The position numbers and the translations under genes are program-made. The notes beneath the pieces were generated by a model. The model searched no databases. It saw nothing but the letters and a program-made list of their open reading frames with translations, and was not told the DNA's origin. 64,000 nucleotides of DNA. It comes from an uncultured delta proteobacterium (GTDB taxonomy: Bacteria > Desulfobacterota > Desulfovibrionia > Desulfovibrionales > Desulfovibrionaceae). The stretch lies in NCBI GenBank assembly GCA_900079685.1, contig LT599020.1, positions 114,217 through 178,216 on the forward strand. The letters are read 5' to 3'. Positions 8,138-17,611 of the stretch are shown one piece after another (position 1 is the first letter of the stretch; each line of letters begins with the position of its first letter).

Positions 8138-9274
8138 GTGTCTCAAGGAATTACCGATACAGAAATATTCGTCGGAAACAGCGCGGCCGTCAGCGGCATT
8201 TTCGCCACAACCGGCGACCCGGTTCTGGCGGGCATCCGCGCCTATTTTGACATGGTGAATTCCGGCGGCGGCATTGACGGCAGGTTGTTACGCCTCGTGC
8301 ATATCGATGACGGCTATGACCCCCGGAAAGCGGTGGAGGCTTTTGACGCCCTGGTGCACGGGAAAAAGGTTTTCGCTTTGGTCGGCCAGTTCGGCGCTCC
8401 GGTGGTGGAAGCGACGTTGGACGATATCCGCAAGACCGGCATCCCGGCGGTCTATTTCGCTACCGGCGCGGGCAAGTTATATGTGGAGCGGGCGCTCACC
8501 CCGGAGGCGGGCGCCAACTGCTACCCCATCCAGCCCCTGTACATCACCGAGGGCAGGGTGATGGCGGCGCGGGCGGCCGCCACGTTCAAGGCCAAGAAGT
8601 TGGGTGTCATCCATACCGCGGACAGAACCGGTTCCGATCTGATGCAGGGCGTTTCCCTCGAATGCCGGGAACTGCGCATGGAATGCTCCGGGCGTGAGGT
8701 CCCCACTTCGCTGGAGGGGCTGCAAGAGGCGGTAAGCGCGATCAGGCGGACCGGCCCCGATTTTTTAATCCTGGCCGCTCCCCAGGCCTTTTTCCCTGAA
8801 ATTGCCCGGGAAGTCGCCAGGCAGGGCATGGCTGTTCCCGCTCTCACAACGTATTTGAACGGCGTCATCACCATTGCCCAAAAAACGGATGCCTGCGTAG
8901 GCGGGCAGTTCGACATATACGCCCTGAACTGGCTGAACTACGATGGCGAACGGCGGCAAAACCTGGAAGACGCGGCCCAATGGCTCGGGGATTATGCGAT
9001 GAACGGCTATGCCCATTGCGGCTGGACCGGCGCGCATTTCTTTTGCGAGGGCATGCGGCGGCTCGCGGGTGAAAAACCCACCTGGGAAAACTTCCGCACC
9101 GCAATGGAAAGCGCCCCCCTCGCCATCCCCTTTGGCGGCGCGGTGAACTATGCGGGCGGGCAACGGATGGGCACCCAGGAAATGAGCCTGACCCGGATAG
9201 ATCTGGCGGCTCCGATCGGCTGGACCGAAGTTGACGGCCTGCGCAGCGTTGACGAACTCCTGCGGTCATTGTAG
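8138..9274 (+). CDS. Periplasmic-binding-protein-type ligand-binding protein without signal peptide (AmiC-like)
   Basis: The 378-residue protein has the type 1 periplasmic-binding fold of branched-chain amino acid and amide receptors (Peripla_BP_6): an N-terminal lobe with VSGIFATTGDPVLAGIRAYF, then the VNSGGGIDGR stretch typical of LivK and AmiC, and a second lobe from about residue 125. The GTG at 8138 follows GGAGGGAGAAGC, and the protein begins VSQGITDTEIFVG with no export signal; extending the frame upstream to 8036 gives no signal peptide either. No ABC permease genes are nearby. It is therefore likely a cytoplasmic sensor like AmiC, paired with the divergent regulator. The ligand is unknown. 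Confidence 0.7.
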   Translation: MSQGITDTEIFVGNSAAVSGIFATTGDPVLAGIRAYFDMVNSGGGIDGRLLRLVHIDDGYDPRKAVEAFDALVHGKKVFALVGQFGAPVVEATLDDIRKTGIPAVYFATGAGKLYVERALTPEAGANCYPIQPLYITEGRVMAARAAATFKAKKLGVIHTADRTGSDLMQGVSLECRELRMECSGREVPTSLEGLQEAVSAIRRTGPDFLILAAPQAFFPEIAREVARQGMAVPALTTYLNGVITIAQKTDACVGGQFDIYALNWLNYDGERRQNLEDAAQWLGDYAMNGYAHCGWTGAHFFCEGMRRLAGEKPTWENFRTAMESAPLAIPFGGAVNYAGGQRMGTQEMSLTRIDLAAPIGWTEVDGLRSVDELLRSL

Positions 9275-9443
9275 CGCGGTGCGCGCCTGCGCGGACAGCG
9301 GCCAAAAACGCCGCTCCCATGAAGCGCGGTCTTTTTTCGTGCGCGAATGCCGTGGCAATTCATGACGATACCATGTACACTCTGCCGGTCGAAATCACGC
9401 AATGCCGCGGCCTGTCGCGGGCCGCGCGGACAAGGAGAACGCG

Positions 9444-10211
9444 ATGAACGGGAACGGCAATTCTTTCAAGGAAGCTCTGCTCGCGAAGAAAGCGCAAATC
9501 GGACTCTGGCTGTCTTTGCCCGACCCCTACTGCGCCGAAGTGTCTGCCGGTGCCGGGTTTGACTGGCTTCTGCTCGACGGGGAGCACGCGCCCAACGATC
9601 TGCGCACCGTCCTGGCCCAATTGCAGGCCATTGAGCCGTACCCCGTGCACCCGGTTGTGCGCCCTTCCATTGGGGAGACCCATTATCTGAAACAATACCT
9701 GGACCTTGGCGTGCAGACCCTGCTGATTCCCATGGTGGACACCGCCGCCCAGGCCAGGGAGCTTGTCGCCGCCGTGCAGTACCCGCCCAAAGGCGTCCGG
9801 GGCGTCGGGAGTTTTCTTGCGAGGACCTCGCGGTGGGGCAGGGTCAAGGGCTATCCCGCGAAGGCGGATGACGAGGTCTGCCTGCTCCTGCAAGTGGAAA
9901 CCGTCACGGGGATGAAGAACATCGAGGCTATCGCGGCCACGCCGGGCGTTGACGGCGTGTTCATCGGCCCGGCGGACCTCGCCGCTTCCATGGGCTATCT
10001 GAATGAGGGCGGCGGGCACCCGGAGGTGGTGGCGGCCGTGAAAAAGGGTTTTCAGGCCATACTGGCCGCGGGCAAGGCCCCCGGCATATTGACCATGGAC
10101 GAGACCCTGGCCCGCGAATACCTCGCTCTCGGCGCGCTGTTCGTGGCCGTGGGCGCGGACGTGGACCTGCTGGCCCGCGCAACGGAAACGCTGGCCGCGC
10201 GGTTCAAATGA
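9444..10211 (+). CDS. HpcH/HpaI-type 2-oxo acid aldolase
   Basis: The 255-residue protein matches class II pyruvate aldolases such as HpaI and RhmA, which split 4-hydroxy-2-oxo acids into pyruvate and an aldehyde using a divalent metal. Visible features are [11 protein letters not shown] (His48, catalytic region), [26 protein letters not shown], and the metal-binding Glu in LLLQVET with Asp in [14 protein letters not shown]. The length fits the family (about 255-267). AAGGAGAACGCG precedes the ATG at 9444. It lies 170 bases after the ligand-binding protein gene in the same direction and could belong to the same regulated pathway. The exact substrate is not predictable. Confidence 0.85.
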   Translation: MNGNGNSFKEALLAKKAQIGLWLSLPDPYCAEVSAGAGFDWLLLDGEHAPNDLRTVLAQLQAIEPYPVHPVVRPSIGETHYLKQYLDLGVQTLLIPMVDTAAQARELVAAVQYPPKGVRGVGSFLARTSRWGRVKGYPAKADDEVCLLLQVETVTGMKNIEAIAATPGVDGVFIGPADLAASMGYLNEGGGHPEVVAAVKKGFQAILAAGKAPGILTMDETLAREYLALGALFVAVGADVDLLARATETLAARFK

Positions 10212-10246
10212 CGCCGGGCGTCTCCGGCGGCTGCTATTTTACCGGC

Positions 10247-10285
10247 CCGGCGCCCGCACGGCGGAGCTTTCCGCGCGGGCGCCGG
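10247..10285. repeat. GC-rich hairpin after the aldolase gene
   Basis: An 11-bp perfect stem (10247-10257 with 10275-10285) with a 17-base loop is followed only by TTCCTT. It is a possible weak terminator. Confidence 0.45.
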
Positions 10286-10325
10286 TTCCTTCCGTCTCCG
10301 GGGCGGCCTCGGCTGTAACGGGTGC

Positions 10326-11243
10326 ATGTGTATGGCGCGACTTTTTGCATTATTGCGGAAGAGTAATTCCGGGGTCTGGGCTTCGCTCGGCTCGTCCGTT
10401 ATCTGGGGCTCGCTGCCGCTTTACTGGTACCTTCTGCGGGAGTTTCCCCCTTTGTATGTCCTGTGCCACAGGGTTGTCTGGGCCTGTCTTTTCCTCTTCC
10501 CCCTGGTCGTCGCGCTGCGCCGGGTGCAGGAAGTGGCGAACGCCGCCCGCAACGCCCGGACCCTGCGGATACTTTTTTGCAGCAGCCTCGTGCTCGCGGT
10601 CAACTGGGGGGTCTACATCTGGGCCGTGAACAACGGCAAGGTGGTGGAGGCGAGCCTCGGGTATTTCATCAACCCCCTCATCACCATCTGCATGGGCGTC
10701 GTCTTTTTCCGGGACAGGCCGCGCCCCATACACTGGGTGGCCATAGCAGTCGCTTTTGCCGGCGTCGGCGCCGAGATCGGCATCAGCGGTTCCGTTCCCT
10801 GGGCCGCGCTTGCTTTAAGCATTACTTTTTCCTGTTACGGGCTGCTGCGGAAGATAAGCCCGGTCGAGTCGCTGCCGGGCCTGGCGATGGAAACGGGCAT
10901 TCTGTTGCCATTTTCCCTCGCGTTTATCGTCTGGTGCCATTATTCCGGGATTGCGGCGGTTTCCGGAGCCGGGGGCGTGAGCCTTCTCCTGCTTGTGGGT
11001 TCCGGGGTCATCACCTCGGTCCCGCTTATCCTGTTCGCGTATGGGGCGCGGCACCTGCAACTCATGACGCTGGGAATCCTGCAGTATCTTTCGCCCTTGC
11101 TCACCGCGCTTCTGGGGTTGTTCGCGTTCCATGAGCCGCTTACGCTCGGGCGCGCGCTTTCGCTGGGGTCCGTCTGGCTGGCGCTTGTGCTGTACACGGC
11201 GGACAGCTTCCGGCAGCACGTTCGCGCGCGGGAAAAATCGTAA
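10326..11243 (+). CDS. rarD: RarD-type EamA transporter
   Basis: The protein of about 305 residues has ten hydrophobic segments and two EamA halves. It carries sequences typical of RarD (drug/metabolite transporter superfamily): WGSLPLYWYLL near the N-terminus, LVLAVNWGVYIWAVN, SLGYFINPL, and SVPLILFAYGARHLQLMTLGILQY. RarD proteins are inner-membrane permeases of unsettled substrate. The start is uncertain: ATG at 10326 and 10332 are both possible and neither has a good ribosome site. It stands alone between two hairpin regions. Confidence 0.85.
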   Translation: MCMARLFALLRKSNSGVWASLGSSVIWGSLPLYWYLLREFPPLYVLCHRVVWACLFLFPLVVALRRVQEVANAARNARTLRILFCSSLVLAVNWGVYIWAVNNGKVVEASLGYFINPLITICMGVVFFRDRPRPIHWVAIAVAFAGVGAEIGISGSVPWAALALSITFSCYGLLRKISPVESLPGLAMETGILLPFSLAFIVWCHYSGIAAVSGAGGVSLLLLVGSGVITSVPLILFAYGARHLQLMTLGILQYLSPLLTALLGLFAFHEPLTLGRALSLGSVWLALVLYTADSFRQHVRAREKS

Positions 11244-11402
11244 ACATTACCGCCGCCCGCCGGGCGCGCCGCGCCGCGTGATTTTTTGCTTGACCTTGCG
11301 GGGCAAAAGGCGCAAAAGGCCGGGTTTGTGCTATACAAACCATCAGGACTTTTTTAGTATATAGAAACACTTTTTTGCACGCATACGCGATGCGGAGGAT
11401 TC

Positions 11403-11960
11403 ATGCTCACTTCGAAAGACTGTACTCTATTCAGCGGCGGCGCTCCCGGAACGGAAGCCTTTTTCGGCGCTCTGGCCGAAGAATATGGGATCCAGGAAGT
11501 CAACTTCAGCTTTGACGGCCATCAGGCGGAACGCACGCGCGGCCTCAGGGTTTTGACTACCGATGAACTGGCCCTGAAGGATGTGAGCCTGAGCTACGTT
11601 TCCAAACTGCTCAAGCGTGAATACACCCGCGCCCCCATTTTCCGGAAGGTGCTCCAGTCCATCTGCTGGCAGGTGAGCAACGGGTACGAAGTGTACGTCG
11701 TCGGCACCATCCTTGAGGACGGCACCGTTCGCGGCGGCACCGGCTGGGGCGCCGAGTTCGCCAAAATCTGCAACAAGCCCCTGCGGGTGTTTGACCAGGA
11801 CAAAAACGGCTGGTTCCGTTGGGAAAATGAAGTATGGATTCCGGAAAACAACCCGGTTGTCCAGCATCGCCTGTTTACCGCCACGGGGACCCGGTTCCTG
11901 GAAAAGAACGGCAAGGCCGCCGTGGAATCATTGTTCGCCAGTTCTTTCACAAAGGCGTAA
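11403..11960 (+). CDS. SLOG-like Rossmann-fold protein of unknown function
   Basis: The 185-residue soluble protein is not assigned to a named family. Its N-terminal FSGGAPGTEAFFGALAEEYG resembles the glycine-rich nucleotide-binding loop of SLOG proteins (YpsA and putative molybdenum-carrier types), and a second glycine patch (GGTGWGAEFA, about residue 110) followed by KPLRVFDQDKNGWFRW fits the same fold. The ATG follows GGAGGATTC. The gene is monocistronic and ends at a strong terminator. A nucleotide-binding role is inference from motif shape only. Confidence 0.5.
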   Translation: MLTSKDCTLFSGGAPGTEAFFGALAEEYGIQEVNFSFDGHQAERTRGLRVLTTDELALKDVSLSYVSKLLKREYTRAPIFRKVLQSICWQVSNGYEVYVVGTILEDGTVRGGTGWGAEFAKICNKPLRVFDQDKNGWFRWENEVWIPENNPVVQHRLFTATGTRFLEKNGKAAVESLFASSFTKA

Positions 11961-11978
11961 TCTCACTTTCATTCCCTG

Positions 11979-12017
11979 TCCGGCAGCCCCAGGCATTGGC
12001 GGCTGCCGGATTTTTTT
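11979..12017 (+). terminator. Rho-independent terminator
   Basis: A perfect 10-bp stem (11979-11988 with 12001-12010) followed by seven T ends the SLOG-like gene. Confidence 0.9.
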
Positions 12018-12116
12018 CGCTGCCTGGGCAGTGATTTTTCAGGCAGGTCTTTGCATGCGCGCTTTCGGCTTTTCCGGGTCTCTCCGGTAAAGCCCGGGCG
12101 CGGGAGAGGTGGCACC

Positions 12117-13016
12117 ATGTTCGGTGTTGGTGAAATAGCGGGTTTGATAACCGCCGTCAGTTGGGCGGGGTCCTGCCAACTGCACACCGTGGCGGGCAGA
12201 ATGGTCGGGGCCGTGAACCTTGTGGTGGCGCGCGTGCCCTTGTTTCTCCTCGTCATGGGGATCATCGTGCTGGCCACGGGAACGAGCACGGCCGTGGCGC
12301 CCGGCGCGCTCCCGTATATCGTGATATCCGGCGCCATGGGAGTGGGGCTTTCCGACCCCTTCCTTTACAGCGCCAGCGTTACCATCGGCCCGCGCCTGGC
12401 CTTGCTGCTGATCTCGCTTTCCGCCTGCATAACCGCGCTCCTGGGACATTTCTTCCTGGGGGAGAGCATTAACTTCATGGGCTGGGTCGGCATTCTGGTC
12501 GCAACGTCCGGCGTGGCTTTTGTGTTGATCGAGGGCGGCATCCACCACGGTGCGGATTTTTCCGGCCTTACGTCCATGCAGATATTGGCCGGAGTGGGCA
12601 AGGGGCTTGCGGCCGCCGTCAGTATGGCGACAAGCTTTTTGTTCCTCAAACAGGGGTTGCTGCTCGGCATTGAACCCTTTTGGGCGACTTTTATCCGCAT
12701 TCTGGCGGGCGCGTGCGTGGTCTGGACTCTTTCGATCCTGCGCGGCCGGTTTCTCCGCGTGATGCACGATGTCTGGACTTCCTGGCCGGTGGTGCGCCTT
12801 CTGCTTTTAGGCTGTATGGTCAGTACCGTGGGCAACTGCCTCGCGCCCGTTGCCGTGAAATATACCCACGCGGGCATCGCCGCCACCCTTATTGGCCTGC
12901 AGCCCATCATGATTATCATCATTACCACGCTGTATGAGCGAAAAATGCCGAGCGGCCAGGCGCTTATCGGAACCTGCATCGCTTTTTCCGGAACGGCCCT
13001 GATTTTTACACGGTAA
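12117..13016 (+). CDS. EamA-family permease (DMT superfamily)
   Basis: The 299-residue membrane protein has about ten hydrophobic segments arranged as two EamA repeats. The ATG at 12117 lies behind GGGAGAGGTGGCACC and starts MFGVGEIAGLITAVSWAG, a typical EamA first helix; an upstream in-frame ATG at 12051 gives a charged extension lacking a ribosome site. The second repeat contains FLGESINFMGWVGILVATSG, characteristic of EamA. It probably exports a metabolite; substrate unknown. It is convergent with the M16 peptidase gene. Confidence 0.8.
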   Translation: MFGVGEIAGLITAVSWAGSCQLHTVAGRMVGAVNLVVARVPLFLLVMGIIVLATGTSTAVAPGALPYIVISGAMGVGLSDPFLYSASVTIGPRLALLLISLSACITALLGHFFLGESINFMGWVGILVATSGVAFVLIEGGIHHGADFSGLTSMQILAGVGKGLAAAVSMATSFLFLKQGLLLGIEPFWATFIRILAGACVVWTLSILRGRFLRVMHDVWTSWPVVRLLLLGCMVSTVGNCLAPVAVKYTHAGIAATLIGLQPIMIIIITTLYERKMPSGQALIGTCIAFSGTALIFTR

Positions 13017-13037
13017 GCAATACCGTCCGCAACGTAA

Positions 13038-13064
13038 AACGGGGCAGCGTCATGCTGCCCCGTT
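13038..13064. terminator. Bidirectional terminator
   Basis: An 11-bp perfect stem with a 5-base loop (13038-13048 with 13054-13064) lies between convergent stop codons, with A/T-rich flanks on each side. Confidence 0.75.
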
Positions 13065-13090
13065 CTGCGTTTATGGCCGTGCGGGCGTTG

Positions 13091-16000
13091 TTACAGGACC
13101 TTCACGCAATCCCAGCCGCCCTCGGCTTTTGCCGTTTTTTCAAGCACATCGCCGCCGAGGACGCAGACGGGGCCATTCTCGAGCGCTTTGCCGAGATGCA
13201 CGGCAAATGCATGAAAATGGTCCTGGGTCGTGGACAGGATTTCGTCGCGCATTTTTTGGCGCGATTCCGCCGTGTCGCCGATAAGCGCTCTGGCATGGGC
13301 GGCGGAGCCTTTGGCGTCCGGGAGCATATACGCATCCACCTCGCCCATGGCGCCGATGATGGCGGAATCAAGCTCGCGGCGGGAAATGGCCGTGGATGCG
13401 AGATGCTTGGCGGTGCGGCCGAAGATATCCAGGGTGCCGCGCACGTTGGGGTCGCGGTAGGAGGCCAGCACAAAGGCCCCGGCCATGCGGTCAAAGGCGC
13501 AGAACGCGCCGTACGCGCCGCCCTGAACCCGGACTTTTTCCCACAGCCAGCCGGTGCGGAGTTGTTTGAGGATGACGTGCACCGAGCCGTGGTAGGCATA
13601 CCCCGCGTCATAGAGGTTGCCGCCCGATCCGACGTAGTTGACCTGCGCGGGCAGCAGCAGCGCCTCGCGGGCCGGGGCGGTCCTGCCGGTGATGCCGTGG
13701 CTCCCGGACGGGCCGGCGGGACGGGGTAACGCGTCCGCGAGTTTTGCCGCCCCGTCGAACAGGGTTTGCTTGTGCTCCTCCTCGCCGGTGATGTTCCAGT
13801 CCAGGCCCTGCCGGGTAAAGACGGCGCCGTGCAGGGCGGTGAGGTCCGCGCGCACGGATTCCCAGTTTTTGGCAACCCTGTCGGCGAGTTCCCGCAGGAA
13901 GAAGAGGTAGGAGACGCCCCCGGTCGCTTCCTCCATCATGCCCGTGGCGGAGAGCGCCGACCTGAGGCGCTGGGAGACAAAGGTATGCCCGGCGGGCACC
14001 AGGGCGTGTTCAAGCCTGGCCTTCTCCTCCAGGACCATGCGCAAAAACCGCTCCTGCCGGTCGAAATCCGGAGACAGGATAATCTCTTCCATCAGGGAGA
14101 AGAGATCCGCGATCTTGTCCGGCGCGACCTTGCCGGAAACCGCCAGCCGGGGCAGGGGGGAGCGGCTCGCCCGGGCGGTGTAGAAGGAGGGCCCGGCGTC
14201 CAGTCCGCCGGTTTTGCTGGCGATTGCCATGTTCAAATCGACAAAGTCCCGGCGGGCCGTGCCCATTTCCGTAAGCGCCCGGCCCAGGAGCGGGAGCAGC
14301 GGGAAGAGGCTGCCCGGCACGTGGGCGAGATCGAAAAAGGCGTCCGCGTAACTGATGCCGCTGGTCGGCAACGCGTGGAACATGACGGGCAGATCAGTGC
14401 CGAGGCGCGCTGTCTCGCTGGGGATGGGTTTTTCCGCGCGGGGCAGGTCCGCCACCTCAAGGCGCGGGATACGGGCGAGAGCGGCCGGATCGTCCGGCGT
14501 TTCCTGCAGGGCCTGGAGGCGCTCGGCGCGGGCCGCGATCTGGTTGCGTTCGGCCTGGGGCAGGCTGTCCACGATGTTCGCCACGCGGGCCGCTTCCTCG
14601 TTGGCCCTGGTTTCGCCGAGGGCCGGGTCCGGGGTCAGGATAACGGTCGCCCGGTGGGTGTTTGTAAGGAAGTACTGCCGGATCAGGTTTTCGAAGTAGG
14701 GTTCACGGGCCGCGAGCTTGCCCTTGATGGCCGCGAGGGGCTCCTCGTACCGCAGGGGGGCGACGGGGTCGCCGTCGTGCAGCCAGGTAGTGAGGCTTTG
14801 CAGCATCACGGCAAGGCCGACCGGGAACCGGCCGGAATTTTTTTCACGCAGTTCGAACTCCACGGAGTTGACGGCCGCGTCAAGATATTTGGGGTCAATG
14901 CCCTCATTTGCAAGAGTTTGCAGCGTTTCAAGAATAAGCGCCTCGACCCTGCCCGCGTTTTCCGGCTGCACGCCGCGCAGGCCGATGGAATAGCTGCACT
15001 GGAGCAGTTCGTCCTCCAGACCGCCGCCGGTGATATCCTCACCGAGCCCCGACTCGATCAGCGCGCGGCGCAAGGGCGAGGCGGGCATGCCCAAAAGGAT
15101 GTGGTCCAGCATGCGGAAGGCCATGGTCAGGGTGGCTTCGCGCGTTTCCGCCAGGAGCCAGTTGCAGCAGACCATGCCCTTTTCTTCCTCCTCGCCGGCG
15201 ACAAAGGGGACGGTCACGGTCTGGGGCGCTTGTCTGCGTTCCTGGAGCGCCACGCGCGGGGCGGGTTCCGACCGGCTGAACCGGCTGATGGCGCCGCCCA
15301 CCTGGGCCAGGCGCTCATCCTCGTCATCGTCGCCCCAGAAGAAAAACCGGGCGTTGGAGGGGTGGTAGCAGGTCTTGTGGAACCGGATGAAATCTTCGTA
15401 CGTGAGTTCCGGGATGACCTCGGGGTCGCCGCCGGATTCCAGCCCGTAAATGGTATCCGGGAAAAGGGCGTGCAGGGAAAACCGGGAAAGAACCGCTTCC
15501 GGGGAGGAAAACACGCCTTTCATCTCGTTGTAGACGACGCCCTTGAGGATATACCCGCCGTTTTCACCCGGCTCGAGGTGCCAGCCTTCCTGCTGGAAGA
15601 CTTCGACGGGGATGCGGGGGAAGAATACCGCGTCCAGATAAACGTCCGTCAGGTTGCGGAAGTCGCGCGTATTGGCGCTGGCAACGGGGTAGCAGGTTTT
15701 GTCCGGGTAGGTGAAGGCGTTCAGAAAGGTCTGGAGCGAGCCTTTCAGGAGCTCCACAAAGGGCTCCTTGACCGGGTATTTTTCCGAGCCGCACAGCACG
15801 GAGTGCTCAAGGATGTGGGGCAGGCCGGTCGAATCTTGCGGGGGCGTGCGGAACGAGACGCCGAAGACTTTGTTTTCATCGTCATTTTTGAGCGACAAAA
15901 GCTCCGCACCTGTTGTTTCGTGGCGCCAGAACCGGGCCAGGCTTTTGCATTCGGGAATAGTCTTTTCCCAGACAAGGGTAAAACCGTGAGCTGTGGTCAT
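13091..16000 (-). CDS. M16C-family zinc peptidase (presequence protease-like)
   Basis: This 969-residue protein is a full-length insulinase-type metallopeptidase close to PreP/Cym1. The inverted zinc motif HILEH (His62, Glu65, His66) and the distal Glu in GVVYNEMKG (about 159) are intact, so it should be active. Two M16 halves and a central M16C-associated region are present. The ATG at 16000 follows AAGGATGTTTC; the longer upstream reading lacks a ribosome site. No signal peptide is seen, so it likely degrades peptides in the cytoplasm. A gene for an unknown protein starts 785 bases upstream in the same direction and ends 38 bases before it, so the two probably form an operon. Confidence 0.9.
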   Translation of the reverse strand: MTTAHGFTLVWEKTIPECKSLARFWRHETTGAELLSLKNDDENKVFGVSFRTPPQDSTGLPHILEHSVLCGSEKYPVKEPFVELLKGSLQTFLNAFTYPDKTCYPVASANTRDFRNLTDVYLDAVFFPRIPVEVFQQEGWHLEPGENGGYILKGVVYNEMKGVFSSPEAVLSRFSLHALFPDTIYGLESGGDPEVIPELTYEDFIRFHKTCYHPSNARFFFWGDDDEDERLAQVGGAISRFSRSEPAPRVALQERRQAPQTVTVPFVAGEEEEKGMVCCNWLLAETREATLTMAFRMLDHILLGMPASPLRRALIESGLGEDITGGGLEDELLQCSYSIGLRGVQPENAGRVEALILETLQTLANEGIDPKYLDAAVNSVEFELREKNSGRFPVGLAVMLQSLTTWLHDGDPVAPLRYEEPLAAIKGKLAAREPYFENLIRQYFLTNTHRATVILTPDPALGETRANEEAARVANIVDSLPQAERNQIAARAERLQALQETPDDPAALARIPRLEVADLPRAEKPIPSETARLGTDLPVMFHALPTSGISYADAFFDLAHVPGSLFPLLPLLGRALTEMGTARRDFVDLNMAIASKTGGLDAGPSFYTARASRSPLPRLAVSGKVAPDKIADLFSLMEEIILSPDFDRQERFLRMVLEEKARLEHALVPAGHTFVSQRLRSALSATGMMEEATGGVSYLFFLRELADRVAKNWESVRADLTALHGAVFTRQGLDWNITGEEEHKQTLFDGAAKLADALPRPAGPSGSHGITGRTAPAREALLLPAQVNYVGSGGNLYDAGYAYHGSVHVILKQLRTGWLWEKVRVQGGAYGAFCAFDRMAGAFVLASYRDPNVRGTLDIFGRTAKHLASTAISRRELDSAIIGAMGEVDAYMLPDAKGSAAHARALIGDTAESRQKMRDEILSTTQDHFHAFAVHLGKALENGPVCVLGGDVLEKTAKAEGGWDCVKVL

Positions 16001-16038
16001 GAAACATCCTTTTGGTAGGGAAATATACCGACGGCGCG

Positions 16039-16785
16039 TCACCGGATATACGAGCGGACGAGAAACCGCATTTCCTCGAACGGCATCCGGTTTTGAATCG
16101 CCGCGCACATGTCGGCGGACAGGGCTATTTTACGCTGCATATCGTTCAGCAAAACGTGTTTATATTTTTTCATCCATTTGCGGATAAAAGGGGCATCGAA
16201 TCCGTCAACCACGAGGGAGAGGGCGTCCGTGAAGAAAAGGCTCCCGTCCTGGGGCAGAAAGCTGCGGCAGGCGGCCTTGCCGTGGCGGCGGCAGAGCGTT
16301 GCGTAAAAAAGGAGCGTGGCGGCGAGCGCCTGGTCCGCCATATGGTGATCCACCCGGTAGACCTCCGGCGGCAGTGTGCCGTTTAAGGCGGCGGCCAGGT
16401 TTGCCTGGGCGGATTCGAGCATCCCTTCCGGGTCCGTCAGGGGCGCGGGAAAGTGCGCGGTCATTTTCGCAAGCGTCCGCAAGGGATTCTCCCCGGTGGC
16501 CATATCCATGACGGCAACGCGCATGAGGTCAAACTGCCTGTCAAGCCGGTCGATTTCGCCTTTGCCGCAGGTTTCGGCGAGCTGCCGGAAGCGCTCTGGC
16601 GCGACCTGCATGATGAGCATGTCCAAAAGATGGCGCACCAGCGGCTCGCCCACGAACTGGGTTTCCGCTTCCAGGGCCTTCATGTTGCGGGCGTTGCCGA
16701 GGAGTTTGCGCAAGGAAAGCCAGTAGGCGGCAACCCCGTCGATGGGCAGATATAAAAACGAAATGCTTGATCCGGTCAGGTTCAT
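16039..16785 (-). CDS. Unknown 248-residue protein upstream of the M16 peptidase
   Basis: I do not recognise a family. The protein is predicted soluble and mostly helical, without signal peptide, and carries a clustered DHHMAD sequence near residue 160. The ATG at 16785 follows AGGGTGGAAAACGC; an upstream extension (to 17091) would run over the CBM48 gene and has a poor composition. It is likely co-transcribed with the peptidase gene 38 bases downstream. Confidence 0.6.
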   Translation of the reverse strand: MNLTGSSISFLYLPIDGVAAYWLSLRKLLGNARNMKALEAETQFVGEPLVRHLLDMLIMQVAPERFRQLAETCGKGEIDRLDRQFDLMRVAVMDMATGENPLRTLAKMTAHFPAPLTDPEGMLESAQANLAAALNGTLPPEVYRVDHHMADQALAATLLFYATLCRRHGKAACRSFLPQDGSLFFTDALSLVVDGFDAPFIRKWMKKYKHVLLNDMQRKIALSADMCAAIQNRMPFEEMRFLVRSYIR

Positions 16786-16946
16786 GCGTTTTCCACCCTG
16801 GAAAAGAGGATTCCGGCGGCGTTCGGCGCCCCGGCATGGCAGCACAACCAAACCAGATAGCAGCAATGGCTCTGAAAATCCACAAGGTTCCGCTCGGGGA
16901 GCGGCGTGGATTGTTTCCGGCAAAAAGGGCCGCCACCCCGCGAAGA

Positions 16947-16978
16947 GCCGGGCGGGGGCGCTGAACGGCCCGCCCGGC
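16947..16978. repeat. GC-rich hairpin downstream of the CBM48 gene
   Basis: A perfect 10-bp stem (16947-16956 with 16969-16978) lies after the stop of the minus-strand CBM48 gene. A T-run appears only about 20 bases further, so termination is uncertain. Confidence 0.4.
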
Positions 16979-17005
16979 AGTTGCTCCGGAATGGCCGAAT
17001 ACCCG

Positions 17006-17314
17006 CTACAGGCGCAGGAGGGAGTTTTCCTCACCGGCGAAAGAGCAATACTCGTACCCGTCGGCAGCGCTGTCATTGACCCAGCGGTCACCGTCCAAAA
17101 GGTAACGGAATTTGCTGGTGATGCCGGTCGGCAGGGTGATGGTGGCGGTAAACCCGCCGTCTTTCTGCTTTTTCATCGGGGTGGCGGCAGGGTCCCAGCT
17201 GTTGAAATCGCCCGCCAGCGCGACGGAGTCCGCATTGCACGCCTCTTCCGCGCTGAGCGTAAACTTAATCTTGCACTCCGGCTTTGTCTTGAGGAACTGT
17301 TTTGCGATGGCCAT
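17006..17314 (-). CDS. Isoamylase early-set (CBM48) glycogen-binding protein
   Basis: The 102-residue protein is a stand-alone early-set domain: FTLSAEEACNADSVALAGDF, then FNSWDP, then GGFTATITLPTG and FRYLLDGDRWVND. The SVxLAGDFNxW and FRYxLDGxRWxND patterns match CBM48 modules of glycogen-branching enzymes and AMPK beta. The ATG follows GGGGAGATAGT. It may bind glycogen or another glucan; no glycogen enzymes are nearby. Small single-domain versions of this kind are known in sulfate reducers and their role is unclear. Confidence 0.8.
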   Translation of the reverse strand: MAIAKQFLKTKPECKIKFTLSAEEACNADSVALAGDFNSWDPAATPMKKQKDGGFTATITLPTGITSKFRYLLDGDRWVNDSAADGYEYCSFAGEENSLLRL

Positions 17315-17503
17315 ACTATCTCCCCGGCGTCCGGGCGCCTGTTATAGTGAAATGCGTCGCGGTGAAAGGCGACGAATTCTCATGGAAAGAGTCCCATACT
17401 TTTACAAGGTTATCGTTTCATATATCAAAGCTGATGAACCATAACATGATTTTGTATTCTAAGCTATATCACGATATTCTTTTGCCGAATTCGACGCTTG
17501 GGA

Positions 17504-17537
17504 ATAAAAAACACCGCATCGTAAAAAGATGCGGTGT
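17504..17537 (-). terminator. Rho-independent terminator (minus strand)
   Basis: A perfect 10-bp stem (17511-17520 with 17528-17537) is followed, on the minus strand, by a run of six T. It ends the gene at 17612-17998. Confidence 0.85.
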
Positions 17538-17611
17538 AAAACGCCATCCAGGCTGCCTGTCCGGCAGAAAATTTCGGGTCGGCCGACGTTGCGCAAGGGC
17601 CGGGCAGCGTA

